NCBI GenBank assembly: GCA_012295275.1
Contig: CM022669.1
Location: 234,911 to 294,910 of the forward strand
Direction: 5' to 3'
Source: Chrysomallon squamiferum
Taxonomy: Eukaryota; Mollusca; Gastropoda; Neomphalida; Peltospiridae
Length of the DNA stretch: 60,000 nt
Within the stretch, counting starts at the first letter, position 1, and each line of letters starts with the position of its first letter. The notes beneath the pieces were generated by a model, which did not search any database, was not told the DNA's origin, and saw only the letters and a program-made list of their open reading frames with translations. Shown here in pieces: positions 48,220 through 60,000 of this stretch. A program made the translations under genes and the position numbers.

Positions 48220-49152
48220 GGGTCATTCCATGTCAAATCACCCAATGGTTTACACCTGACCGTCTCAGATTTTTATGAAACTTGGTATACTTGTTGACTG
48301 GGATCCCACAGCACCAAATCTGAAATTTTAGCTCAATCAGACCAGTGGTGTGGGAGATACAGCCCACCGAATTTTGAGATTTTTGGCAAAAATGGGCGTG
48401 ACCACCAACCTTTGAACCCTCATATCTCAGGAACTACTGGGCCAATCTTCATAAAATTGGTACTGTTGAAAAGGCAATATGACAAGGATTCCAAATCTGC
48501 CATTTTTGTTCAGTTTGGAAAATACTGGGGTACATTTACCTTTTGACCTTTGCTATGACCTTGAAATTGACCATGTGGATCACGTGACCTTGAGATGACC
48601 TTTATTTAAATTTAATCTCCCACATGTTAACTAAAACATATAAAAGTTTCCTGGGTGTAATATTTTTTGTTTAGCCACAATATAGATTTTAAAAATGCAC
48701 ATACATGAAAATAACACCTTTTCAGCCATTAACATCTGATTAACTAAAACCTGAATGATCAATTCTGGATGCTAGGAATCACCATCTTTCTTGATCATCG
48801 AATAAGACATTGTAGGCCTACATGTATGCATAAAGTTCACATAAATTTGAGAGAACTAGGTGTTTCTGATGCTTAACCTTCTCACCATCTGTTTCAAATG
48901 CTCACTGTATCCTTCATTCCCGGACATATTCTACTGTTCTCATCACTTTCATAAAATTGGATTATTTAAATCTATATTGTGGCTAAACAAAACATATTAC
49001 ACCCAGGAAACTTTTATATGTTTTAGTTAACATGTGGGAGATTAAATTTCAATAAATGTCATCTCAAGGTCATGTGATCCACGTGGTCAATTTCAAGGTC
49101 ATAGCAAAGGTCAAAAGGTAAATGTACCCCAATATTTGACATGGAATGACCC
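48220..49152. mobile_element. 933-bp non-autonomous copy of the long-TIR transposon
   Basis: Ends are GGGTCATTCC inward on both sides, flanked by TTTT on both sides. The left arm (about 730 bp) matches the left and part of the inner sequence of the element at 4134-6929, and the right arm is about 190 bp. The ORF-containing centre is missing. It lies within the exchanger's large intron. Confidence 0.85.
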
Positions 49153-49415
49153 TTTTACTTCTTTTTAATGAAAAATAGTAGCAAGTTTATCAACAGCATG
49201 TCTTAAATAACAAATCTTTGTCATGAAATAGTACATAATAAATATGTTATTTTAAGTAATTATGAAAGTAAAACAGATAGAATTTGTGGAAAGTGGTTTC
49301 AATATGTTTTATAGATTTACTATACTACAACTGGTCTTTATATAATAAATGACATGTTATGTTTTTGTCAAAGATATTTTATTTACATATTAAAATATAG
49401 TTTGTATACATGCTT

Positions 49416-49460
49416 ATGTATGTGTGTGTGTGCACACACACACACACACACACATATATA
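49416..49460. repeat. (TG)n-(CA)n-(TA)n self-complementary run
   Basis: TGTGTGTGTGTG is followed directly by CACACACACACACACACACA then TATATA, all alternating purine/pyrimidine and partly palindromic. Confidence 0.85.
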
Positions 49461-49774
49461 AATACACATAAGTATGTATATGTCAAAACATATGTGTATA
49501 TTATCAGACATTTTTTAATTTAACAATAAAATGAATAATGTTAAATGACAGACTGATACCAGAGAAACTTAAAATGATCATTTAATACAGTAAATGTATT
49601 TTTAAAAATGTATTTTTATATAATGATAAGATTATTTAAAAATACAAAACTCAGTACTTAACTGGTACCTGTAGCATATAGTTATGTAAAGAAATCAATC
49701 CTTAGAAATACAGTTTTACTGCAATTTGAACAGAAGATATCCATTAATTAATGAACATTTAAAAATTCTTCTTA

Positions 49775-49930
49775 ATAATTAATATTTGAGTATTATAATA
49801 CAGATTATATAGTAATTAACATTTGAATATTAGAATTTAGATATTATAGTAATTAATATTTGAGTATTATAATTCAGATATATAGTAATTAGTATTAGAA
49901 TATTAGAATACAGATATATAATATTTGAGG
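49775..49930 (+). repeat. Short tandem array, about 37-bp unit
   Basis: Three to four diverged units of AATATTTGAGTATTATAATA + CAGATTATATAGTAATT. Confidence 0.7.
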
Positions 49931-51622
49931 ATTAGAATACAGCTGTAGTGTATCAACTGCTGTGGATATGAAATGATTATGTTCACATTTTCTTTGAGAT
50001 GATCAATACACAGTGATGACTTGAAGCTGTTTTGTTTAACATTCACTTCAGTGAGCTGTATATTATTTACACTTCATCTTTAATTCCAAATTTGTGTCTC
50101 TACAATATGTAAAAAAAAAAGAAAAAATGAAATTTAAATTTTAAAACCCCTCTAAGTATTCAGAGTGCGAAAGGTTTACATTTTTGTGGGCTAAAACAAA
50201 AACAGTAACTGACTCTGGCAGAAAGCTGACCATTTTGAGTTTTGTTTACACATTTAACACAGACTGCTGATGTTTCAGTGTGTAACTTGTGACATGTCTG
50301 CTGTATCTCCAATTATTCACATTTCCCTTTGATCTTCACATACTAGTGATGCATTCAGTTATCTTTTTTTTGATGAAAGTTGTTAAATGGAGATATTTTT
50401 GTTTGGCTTTTATGGCTGTCATTTTTATTTATTTATATCTTTTTCTATGTGCATGTTTTATTTTTAACTGACATAATATGCTACAAATTAAGCCTGAAGG
50501 AATAAAAAGATCTGAAAATGCATAAAACCACCTTTGTCACATATTTTATTGTTAGCAAGCTTGTAGCTACTGTAGAAAAAATAATATATACTGGAATATA
50601 GTGATATCTCAAATAAATATTTTATTTTATGTAACATTATTTATGGTTCTATATTACACAAAGAAAATGGAGACACAGTAGGAGGTAAAAATGTTTATAG
50701 CAAATTTATTTTGTTCACTTAGCGGCAAGAAATATTTATATGTTCATTCCCATCAACAGGAAAGAAAATACTTTGTTCATAAATTAGTAATGTAGCACTG
50801 GTTGCATTGGGAAATACCTTAGTTAGAGAACAAGTTCAGGAAATTGGCTGGAAGTGTAAAATTATATTAAACCTTAATTACACTTTAAGAATGATTTTAA
50901 TTAAAGCTGTTTTCTTTAATCAATATGTCTGTACTGAGCTGTCTTGTAATTACACAATAACAAATCATCAGTTTAAGTCACACTTAGGCAGATAATCTAC
51001 TAAGACTGGTTTTAATTTTCACTGAAAAGAAAATTAAATTCTTTTTCCTTTTTTTTTTATGATGATTTTTAATTTACTTTATTTTCTATCTTTCCTTTTT
51101 TCCTTTTATTTATTGTGTGATTTTTTCTTTCATTTCTACATTTGTATTTTGGATTTTTATTTTCCCTAAAAATTAACATAATTAATATAATTCAGTTTAT
51201 TTAATACAATAAAAATATGAACTTTATGAATTCTTGAACAAGAAAAATATTTCAGTGGTCTCCATTTAAATTACTATTACTCATTACTGCTTTAATAGTT
51301 ATTTGAATAGACTGATTAATAATCATTGACATAAAACATGAAAATAGCTTATAGGAAACATCATTCTACTTTCTTCTTTATATTTTTTATTTCATTCTTT
51401 CTACATAGAAACAAAACACACATATTCATGCATAGACATAAAGAAAAGAAAAATAAATGTCAAAATTGTGACTAAGAATGAGAGAGAATAAGAAAATGAG
51501 AATTCACACAAAATACCCAAATAAAATCTAATCCTTTTTTAAATTATTATTATTATTTTTATCATTTTGATTAAATACAAATTTATTAAATAAAATATAA
51601 ATTTCCTATTTTTGATTTCCAG

Positions 51623-51720
51623 CACATCCGAGTGGTGATGGGAAACCGCAGGCCCTCTGTGATGGGTCACGTTCCCAAAGAGCTCCACGTGCTGGAGGCG
51701 GAGAAGGCTCACAGAATGAG
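51623..51720 (+). CDS. NCX cytosolic-loop exon, 98 bp
   Basis: Follows TTTGATTTCCAG and precedes GTGAGT. It enters in phase 0, matching the previous exon, and ends with AG of a split codon. It encodes HIRVVMGNRRPSVMG then HVPKELHVLEAEKAHRM (residues 245-276), which stands out by GC content and protein-like composition from the surrounding intron. RRPS (253-256) is a basophilic kinase-type motif. Continues the exchanger's large cytosolic loop. Confidence 0.85.
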
Positions 51721-52869
51721 GTGAGTTACTCAGAGATTAGGTGTGAGCAGGTGTGCTCCATCTTTACAGTTACTTTTTATACATGTTTTTATTTATTTAT
51801 TTATAAAGATGTTAAATTCAAATTAATATATACATTTTGTTTTTAAATACTGAACATTTTTAAGCTGCTGATAAGAACAGATGGTGTGTTGGAAAGTGTA
51901 ATCATGTGAATTAGGTTTTTTTAAAAACATTCTTTTTAATAACAGTACTAATTTAAACAGGAAGTTAGCAAATTTAAAAAAAAAAAAAAAAAAAAAATAA
52001 ATAAATAAACAGTAGAAACAAAATTAATTAAATATTTAAATATTAAAGTAAAGTTAAATAAAATAACCAAATAAAAAGTAAAAACACACACACACACACA
52101 CACAAATAAATAATTAAAAAATAATTAAAAATCATAATAAAATAAATTTAAAAATAATAATAATATCTAATTAAAAAGGTGTGACAGCATGCTCCAGTAG
52201 TCTCTTTCATACTGGTATTTGTTTGTGACAACTGAAGTGACCCAGTTAAGAAGATAGTGATAAAATAAATCTTATTCTCACTATGTACTGACTGCTATAG
52301 CATTTTGTCCCTATTCTTGGATATTTATATATTATCTCTTATATCTTTTATATTCTGTTAGTAATATCATGCATTATAATGAGTACATATGGATCTTTAA
52401 TTTTTTTAAATTAAAATAATATTTAAAGAAAATGGAAAATAAGTACAATAAAGACTAAAAATTTAAAATTTATTTACAAAAACAGAACCTAATCATTCAC
52501 ATGTTCAGTGTATATAAAAACTACTCAGACATGTCTACAGACACCGACATATACAATTACATATGAAGAGATAAAGAAAGAGAAAAATAGCTACAGTTAA
52601 AAAAAGAGATCAAGAAAAGGAAACATACATGTATAGAAAGTGTGACCCAGGTAGATCAGTGAGACAGAAAGAGAACTGAAAATCAGTTATATTGATCTCA
52701 GTCAGGCAACTTCACCAGTGTGTATATATCAAGTGTTATTTTGACAGATATAAATAACAGTCTGCTCGAAATATAGTCTTTTGTTAGATCTGATTTACAC
52801 CACATCGAAAAATGATATTTTGTGAAAGACCCTAAATAACATTAATTAAGTCCAAATTTGGTTTAAATT

Positions 52870-53110
52870 AAAAGTCAGTTGACATTTGTCAGTAGTTCAA
52901 TGCTTAGAGCACTCTAACACAATTCTGATGTGTGATTTTGCAGTGTCATTTCTCTGTGGTCTCTATCCCAATCAGTGTTAAAATGATTGATTACTTTACC
53001 TGTCAGGTTTGCTGTCCTGTACTTGGAAAGGTACATATAAAACATCTGATAGACAAGTAACATAGTGCTTCCCAGTTTTACTCTGCAAGTCACTCCATTT
53101 ATTTAACTAG
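52870..53110 (+). repeat. Eroded tRNA-derived SINE candidate
   Basis: AGTAGTTCAATGCTTAGAGC at 52891-52910 resembles a tRNA A-box region (TAGCTCAGTGGTTAGAGC). A weak B-box-like region follows about 35-45 bp later. The tail is not clear. Low confidence. Confidence 0.3.
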
Positions 53111-53195
53111 ATATTTCCATGGAAGCCAGCTTTTGAAAGGTCTCTTTCCTCAACAAATTCACTTTCTCTGTTTCATCTCTTGCCTGAAAAATATA

Positions 53196-53580
53196 TGTAG
53201 CTGTTATTCAATTAAAGATATATATAACTGATTATAGAATTAAAGACATGTAACTGATTAACAATTAAAGACTTATGTAACCGATTATACAATTAAAGAC
53301 ATATGTAACTGATTATACAAAGACATATGTAACTGATTATACAATTAAGATATATGTAACTGATTATACAATTAAGATATTTGTAACTGATTATACATTT
53401 AAAGATATATGTAACAGATTATACAATTAAAGACATACGTAACTGATTATACAATTAAAGACATGTAACTGATTATACAATTAAAGACAAATGTAACTGA
53501 TTATACAGTTAAAGATATATGTAACTGATTATACAATTAAAGATATATGTAACTGATTATACAATTAAAGATATATGAGG
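53196..53580 (+). repeat. Tandem array, 28-bp unit, about 13 copies
   Basis: Units of AATTAAAGATATATGTAACT + GATTATAC, with shorter variants lacking part of ATTAAAG or ATATGT. Confidence 0.9.
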
Positions 53581-54327
53581 TTTTCAAAGTTTATCTTTAT
53601 CATTAACACTCGAGCCTGTATAAATGTGAACTTAGATCACAAACTCCAAGTACTTAGATTTATGAATCTCATGGGTATACAGGCTACAAGATGGAAACCA
53701 CTGTATTTGACATTACTTAGCATATAGTTGACAGTTAGTTGATAAAATATGTATCATTGATACACTGATCTGCATTAATAACACAAGCATTGAATTACAA
53801 CCTGTTACATACAGTTTACTGGACAGACAAAAATGTAACCTTCTGAATGATGAAGTATTTAATTTACATTAAAATATTTTAAAATACTTAACATCAACTA
53901 ACTGTTCAGTGTGGAATTAACAAAAACATATTGTATAATATACTTATTACCATTATAAATTCACAACATAACAAATATATTGCAGTCTGCAACTGAACAG
54001 TTTATAATAAATAATTTTTTAAATGCTAGCAAAAATTACATTGAAATTTGAGGATAATAATTTTTTGTAAACTATTTAGATAATCTTTCTAACTTTTAAA
54101 TATTACATTTTGTATTTATTTATTGTTAAGAGTGTTATCATTTTATGTAAAGCCAGCAGAATATATAAATATTCATGAGAGGATTATCTGTGGATTATGA
54201 ATGTTGTGTTCAGGGTTATACAGACTGGACATGCATGACTTAACGTTCTGACATTTCTCTCACTTGTTTGATACACCAAACAAGGCTGTCTTCAATTTGT
54301 GTTTAGTATGAACTGTCTAACAAAATA

Positions 54328-54540
54328 ATGTTTACATGTATGTGTATGTGTGTGTGCATGCGTGTGAATGTGATGCACATGTTTATGTGTGTGTGTATTA
54401 ACAAGTGTATGTATTTGTTTATGTATGTACATGTATCTGTATTTATTTGTTTGCATGTGTTTTTATATTTGTGTGTGCATGTATTTGTATGTCTGTCTGT
54501 GTGTGTGTCTGTATGTTGTGTGTGTGTGTAATTATGTGTA
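54328..54540. repeat. Degenerate (GT)n/(TATG)n tract
   Basis: GT-rich simple sequence; the Cys/Val/Met-rich plus frames and Thr/His-rich minus frame here are its translations. Confidence 0.85.
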
Positions 54541-54706
54541 TGAACGTAGGTTTGTGTGTTGCACCTTATTATTAACAATGGTATGTTAAAAGCATCCACA
54601 TATTATAAGGTGGATTAAAAAGTTTTAACTGTAACATGCTGTAAGGGTACTCACAAATCCTGTTGATAAACATTTTAATGTCTCTGACATTGCCTGATGG
54701 ATTAAA

Positions 54707-54739
<33 letters not shown>

Positions 54740-55132
54740 TAAAGATTAATTTGGATGGAGGACATTTTTAACATGTAGTTTAGCACTGGACATGATAAAA
54801 ATTATTACATTTTTTTTAAAATTCACCTCTTCAATTCTGACAAAATGTTAGTAAGTACAAACCATAATTCATAATGACACATTTTATAACCAGTTTTCTA
54901 GATGCAGTTTGAGGGACTAATTTTAAACAGTGAAACTTTTTATTTAATAAAAAAATAACCACTCATAAAATTACATAAATCTCTTTTTTGAACTATCAGA
55001 AATGAAAATATGTACGTGAGTGAACTCTGTAATTTCCAGTTTCGTAATTAACTGTGGAGGCTGATATATCTCTACATCAGCAAGTCCAGGTAGAAAAATA
55101 CTGCCATAGTTTTTACTGAAACATAAAACATG

Positions 55133-55245
55133 ATTTTTTCTTTACATACTGTAAAACATAATTTCTTTACATACTGTAAAACATAATTTCTTTACTTTCT
55201 GTAAAGCATGAAATTTTTTGCTTTCTGTAAAGCATGAAATATTTT
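55133..55245 (+). repeat. Short tandem array, about 25-bp unit
   Basis: Four to five units of TTCTTTACATACTGTAAAAC + ATAAT, the last two diverged. Confidence 0.8.
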
Positions 55246-55479
55246 TATCACATTTTTCTTAATTTTTTCATACTGGTTTTATGAATGAATACATTTTTGA
55301 TGACATCCCACTTACCATATTCATCAAGTAACAGATGATGAAAATAATAAAATATTGTATAATAATTTTTAAAATGCTTAAATTTACAAATCTACCAGCA
55401 GATAAACAGCAAAAATAATGTATGGAATGTAGCATCTGGTGTTGTTGTTGATTTTTTTGTAATACAAACATGTTATTTA

Positions 55480-55680
55480 TCCACTATTCACTTATCAAAT
55501 GTTGATTTATTCAAATACTGATTTATTTGTCATTTATCCAAATATTATTTATTTAGCATCATTCTTTTATTCATAATCATTCATTTACTCAGGTCAGATA
55601 TTATTTCAAATATTCATTTATTAGTATCACACAAATATTGATTTATTCAGTCTCATACATTTATTAAACATTCATTTAGG
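55480..55680 (+). repeat. Degenerate AT-rich array
   Basis: Loose repetition of TTGATTTATTCAAATA-like words at intervals of about 18-25 bp. Confidence 0.5.
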
Positions 55681-57402
55681 CATGCAATTCTTCTTTTTTT
55701 TTTTATCATTTTCTCACTATGAGTTTAATGAGCCAGCTTGTTCTTGCCTGAAATTAAAAGTATTGATCGGTGTTGAAATTTTCCAGTTGAATAATTAAGG
55801 CATGAAAGTAAAGTTGGCAGCACTCACTCAGTTTATGATACACTGAGACACATCCAGTCTTTATGGTTAAATGTTGGTGCAGAAGTTACCCACAATTATA
55901 CTGAAATAAAACTACTATAATTCCTTAACTTACTACAACACAGTTTTTAACAGACAGCTTTTTTGTGCATGGCTGATATCCTGCTGTAGTTAGAAAATTA
56001 TTTACATATTTCCTTTCAGTAAATGTGGTGTTGTGATGGAGACAGGACTAAGAAGTAGTAGCATTTACCTGATAATCATTTAGGGAAATGTGGTCAGTTT
56101 GGTTAATGAGAAAACTATTTTTTTATATCTGAAACCAGTTGTCAGCCAACTGACAGAAGTCTGAAATAAGCTATTAATTATGATTCTTTGGCTGTCAGTC
56201 ATGTATGATAGAGGATACACCCATTCTACTAATTAAATTCATTAGTAAATGAGTGTGCAAAGAAATACTGGAGCTAGGAAAAATGTTTTTCCACTTTAGA
56301 ACCATCAGTCAAAGAGATCGTAACAAATCAGAGTGAAACAAAGCCAAACAAATTGTCTACAATAATGACAAGTGTTTAGCACTCATCTGACCTTAAACAA
56401 AATCAAAGAAAACATTTCTGTTAATTATAATGATGAGATATAATGATTTCTTTATGACTGTAACTTTGTGAGTTTGTTTACTGTGATTTGAATGGGGTAT
56501 TTCTTGGACTTGCACATAAGTCTGAACATGTATAAATTATTCATGAATGTGAAATACAATATATCTGTTCTTTATAAGAACATTTTTAATACTATATTAA
56601 GTCTTTAATGATAACTTTACTGTACAGTGAGAAACAAGTGAATTAGGAACAAACTACTATAGACAGCATTACTATGCATTTGACAGAACTCATTGTTATT
56701 ACTTTAATGGCAAATTCTATAGTTTGTTGGTGAGCGGGTATTTGCATAGACAAAAAATTCATGTGAGATAGTTTTCACAGGAGAGAATAAACACATCAGC
56801 AAAATATTGCCTTGAGCTTTATTATAAAGTGGCCAAAGTTGTTATTCATGTAGATAAACATTGTAAATGTATTATCATTTGTTTAAATTTAAAATTTAAT
56901 AGAATAAACTCCTTGGATGTCTTGTGCTGTACTTATTTTTTGTCTGTTATTGACAAATGCTGCAGCGAAGTTGTAATCTCTTTATTACTAGACTCTACAG
57001 TTAATCTCTCATCATTTATTATGTTCTCAGTGGCAAGAATAAACTATTAATAATGTTTGTTTTTCTCTTTAATTTCTTCACTGAGATTTCACCTTGTATA
57101 AGTATAATGATGATGATTTTTTTATTAATAGATGATGAGTAAAATTGAATGGATGAATGTTTTCTTTGTTAGTCTGTTTTGGTATTTTGATGAATAAATG
57201 ATTCATGCTTGACCATTTTTGGATGGAAAGATAGAACAGAAAAATTAATAATTGACTTGTTTTCATATTTTCACATTTTATAGACAAACTAAATAATGAA
57301 TAGATTGATAGTAACTGTATGAAAGGATGAATGGAAACTGAATGATGTGTTATATTTCTGAATATTGATGTAAAATTTAAAATGTTCTGTCCTGTGTTGC
57401 AG

Positions 57403-57435
57403 CATTGGCAGTGTGCAGTCATTAAACAAAGGCCG
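57403..57435 (+). CDS. NCX loop microexon, 33 bp
   Basis: Flanked by a good acceptor (CTGTCCTGTGTTGCAG) and GTGAGT. It completes the split codon from 51720 as AGC and then encodes IGSVQSLNKG, leaving CG of an Arg codon (residues 277-287 plus part of 288). Length is a multiple of 3 and phase is 2 at both ends, so it can be skipped in frame. Small size lowers certainty, but both splice sites and phase agree with its neighbours. Confidence 0.7.
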
Positions 57436-59075
57436 GTGAGTAACAACATCATGTTATTCATGCTTTAGTACCAATCCTGCATGTTACCTCCCTTTAACAG
57501 CTCTTCTAACATTAAAGTAGTTCGTGCTAAAAAGGTAGAAAATGAAGAGATAATATTTATTTTTAGTTTTTGTTTATTTTGATTTTCAAAGAAAACGTAA
57601 CCTCTGGTTTGTTCCTTTTATTTATTTTTATTTTTTGTAGAAATCCCAGATTTTTATTTCAGCTTTCTTCATTTTGACTTTAATGTTGTAAATCTGTAAA
57701 TTTTAATCAGCAGTAAAACTTACCGTATAATTATTTGTTTCATTTCATTTCTCTTCAGTTTATGTATTTAATTTTAATTTATTCATTTAGATGAATTATA
57801 ACTAAATGTTAATAAATTGTAGTCTTTTAGAAAATACTTTTCTAAAAAAAAAAGTAATTTATAAATGCATTTAATAAAAAGGTTTCATTAGTAATAAAAT
57901 AAATCTTGAAATTTAAATATTTTAAAATAATTTATAAACTATAATGAATTTTCATGAGAACTCAATGATTCCATTTAAAAATTCATTTTTAAATACTTTA
58001 TCATAATAATTAAATATAACATATTTATTAATTTACTTTTATAGATTTTTAATTTATTTTAAAAAGTAAATTATTTGTTTTTTGTTTGTTATTTTTATGA
58101 ATTTCATTGATTCCAAAAAATAATGACTAACATTGTAAATTATTGTAAATGAAAAATACAGTCAGTCCATCATTCCTTGTATTAGATGCTTTAATTTAAC
58201 ATAATGGCTATTTAATTAAAATAATATATTTAAAATTGTTTTCTGAAAAAACAATGTTTGTTTTATTATAATGATTTATTTATTATAATAATTGTTGTTG
58301 TTGTTATAATTTTATTTATTTTCGAGCTAAATGCAACATTTTTGTCTTTTTAGTTCTGGTATTGATAATTAAATTATTGTTTGTACTAGATCTGCTTGCT
58401 TGTATGCAATTCATGTTACAAGTGCATGCAGTATGCTTCAGCAGAGTAACACTATTATAGTATTAGTTACTAACATTTTAAAACTAGTTTTGCTCTAAAT
58501 AAAAAATCAGTTAAGAATTTCATTTAATTTTTGATCAACTTCAAACAAAGACATAAATTTATACATTTTTATAAAAGTAATTTTGGATTTTAAATTAGTA
58601 AATAATAAAAATGCAGTTTTGATTTTTAAAGTTTAACAAAATAAAAAAGATCTTAAATATTTTATAATTGTTTGATTTTTGGTTTTTATTTGTTTAAAAA
58701 GTTTATTTCTATAATATATTTTCTGTTTTTCATTAAGAGCAAAAAGTATTTCAGTTGCAAATTAAAGTACAACAAAAATCAAATTAACTTTATTTATTTA
58801 CCATCAGCAGAAATATAAATAAAGAATATATATTTATTTTCTTCTTTTATACACTTAAAAAAAGAAAAACAATTACTTATTTAAATTAAATCCATAAACT
58901 CAAATAAAAAGAAATTAAAAAATTTGATAAACAGCCATTTAATTAATTAATTTATTTATTTTATTTTATTTTATTTTATTAATTTTAATGCTTTAACATT
59001 TTGGCAAAGCTCTGTAGCATTGACTGCTTGTGTGGAGTTTTATGATGTATTTGTTATTTGCATTGTGACTGCTAG
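57436..59075 (+). other. NCX intron (1.6 kb)
   Basis: AT-rich sequence between GTGAGT at 57436 and GACTGCTAG ending at 59075, with a (TTTTA)n run near 58951-58980. No exon seen inside. Confidence 0.65.
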
Positions 59076-59138
59076 GAGGAATACCATTTTCGAAGAACGG
59101 AGGATGTCTAAAGGAGTTCCAAGCCTACCTCCTTTGAG
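59076..59138 (+). CDS. NCX loop exon, 63 bp
   Basis: Completes the CG|G Arg codon and encodes RNTIFEERRMSKGVPSLPPL (289-308), ending AG before GTAACT. Carries RRNT (288-291, formed across the exon junction) and RRMS (296-299) motifs. A multiple of 3 with phase 2 at both ends. The next exon, and with it the Calx-beta domains if present and the alpha-2 repeat, lies beyond the window. Confidence 0.75.
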
Positions 59139-60000
59139 GTAACTCTGAATACATTAACATAAATTATGTAGATTAAATCAAATCAGTGTAATTTGATTAA
59201 TGGACTTCAAAAATTATACTGATTTGTCTCAGCCTGATTTTATTTGTTTATTTATTTATTTATTTATTTGCATTTAATATTTAAATTAAAATACCAGTAT
59301 AAAGATCATTAATCAAGATGAAAACTGTATGGAGTGAAGATCGAAATAAACAAATAAAGAATATAAAATAAAAGAAATGTTTCCTGTTTTCAGGAAACGA
59401 TATCAAATTAATTTTCATCTGATTTAGGCTTTCTTTAAATGTTCAAAAACATTTTTATTTAGTTCAATAGAAGGAAAGGAAAGTATATTAAAGTAGCTCT
59501 GTTGTCATACTTCATTATTATTAACAAAGAATGGTTACTAGGAGGAATAGCTAATTTTAAGTAAGTGTCTCTAGTTATTAATCAATCACTGAAGTCAGAA
59601 AAAATTACTTAGGCAATAATAAGCTAGTACCTCAGGAATGATATAAAATAAATTACTCAGAGTAAAAATGTATTTAGCATAAATTTTAGTGCCTCCAGAA
59701 AGATATGGATCAGTTATATAAAACATATATTATTTTTGCCTGAGCCACATTGTTTAGTTTTAGTTTGAATTTTCAAACTTTGTTATATTTTCTCAACTTG
59801 TTTGTTTGTTTATAACTGTTTTAATCACTGTTTCTGTAATACCAGACATAGACATAATTTAGTTTGTAACATAGAAAAAAGTTTTCAAAATTATTTCTAA
59901 AAATTTACAGAAAGATGGTAAGTCAGACCATCTTTTGTATAAAAACAAATAACTGTTGGTAGATTTTAGTTTAATGAACCGAAAATTATAGAATGTTAAC
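59139..60000. other. Start of the next NCX intron
   Basis: AT-rich with (TTTA)n at about 59247-59270. An open stretch ending at a good donor (ATG|GTAAGT at 59918) is noted but not accepted as an exon. Confidence 0.5.

Larger units (their letters stand above)
41264..51622 (+). other. NCX intron (10.4 kb)
   Basis: Inferred between GTGAGT at 41264 and TTTCCAG ending at 51622. It holds a 56-bp array, a 933-bp transposon derivative, several (AAT)n, (CA)n and poly(T) runs and two inverted copies of a 31-bp repeat (42491-42521 and 44277-44307). A pogo-like 'CTCCCGCTTAATGATACCTC' remnant occurs near 43282 without a matching end. Extra phase-0 cassette exons cannot be excluded. Confidence 0.7.
51721..57402 (+). 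other. NCX intron (5.7 kb)
   Basis: Between GTGAGT at 51721 and GTTGCAG ending at 57402. Contains an A-run (about 51975-51997), (AC)n at about 52085-52104, a putative tRNA-derived SINE remnant, a 28-bp array, a GT-rich tract (54335-54540), a T-run (about 54711-54737) and two short degenerate arrays. No other exon recognised. Confidence 0.65.

Noticed and set aside
54303-54599. Thr/His-rich and Cys/Val-rich frames on both strands
   Set aside because: Translations of a GT-rich simple repeat.
59875-59917. Possible next NCX exon ending ATG|GTAAGT at 59918
   Set aside because: The donor is perfect and the frame is open from an AG at 59874, but the acceptor is weak and the encoded Lys/Phe/Leu stretch has no resemblance to NCX; chance in AT-rich DNA is likely.
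1-60000. CRISPR arrays, bacterial operons, prophage or viral integration
   Set aside because: Tandem arrays here are head-to-tail minisatellites without spacers, genes are intron-containing, and no viral protein was recognised.

Overview
This window looks like AT-rich animal (metazoan) nuclear DNA from an invertebrate, most likely a mollusc or another lophotrochozoan. The evidence is spliced genes with GT-AG introns of 1 to 13 kb, very frequent microsatellites ((TA)n, (GT)n, (CT)n, (TTA)n, (TATG)n), several minisatellites, and Tc1/mariner-type DNA transposons. There are no operons, bacterial ribosome-binding patterns or CRISPR arrays. The taxon is an inference from overall character, not from a diagnostic marker.

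Layout. (1) 425-2725: the last two recognisable coding exons and poly(A) signal of a + strand gene encoding a protein with a Lys/Glu-rich and Ser/acidic tail, which I do not recognise. A pogo/Tigger-like MITE (1191-1862) sits in its last intron. (2) 3475-6929: two DNA transposons almost touching. One is a 642-bp deleted mariner relative carrying the C-terminal half of a DD41D transposase. The other is a 2.8-kb element with inverted repeats of about 600 bp, 4-bp target duplications and a Cys-rich ORF. (3) 6930-26500: gene-poor DNA with a GC-rich nested hairpin (8538-8639), a second pogo-like MITE (17150-17476), a 245-bp foldback (25961-26205) and many microsatellites. (4) 26560-27059: a GC-richer stretch with a perfect CRE and a good splice donor, proposed as a non-coding first exon and promoter of the next gene. 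(5) 32040-33345 and 37595-38515: minisatellites with 40-bp and 39-bp units. (6) 40474-59138: the 5' half of an SLC8/NCX-type Na+/Ca2+ exchanger gene on the + strand, in four exons (40474-41263, 51623-51720, 57403-57435, 59076-59138), continuing past the window. Its introns hold 56-bp and 28-bp tandem arrays and a 933-bp derivative of the long-TIR transposon.

Biology. The exchanger exons encode the first transmembrane half with the complete alpha-1 ion-binding repeat, then the start of the cytosolic loop. The loop exons are tiny. Two of them (33 and 63 bp) have the same phase at both ends, so they could be spliced in or out without breaking the frame. The loop carries three Arg-Arg-x-Ser/Thr kinase-type motifs. 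The best leads are this splice-and-phosphorylation layout, the long-TIR transposon whose ends carry arrays of nuclear-receptor-type half-sites around a palindromic E-box, and the GC-rich hairpin at 8.5 kb. I saw no convincing wholly new gene system.
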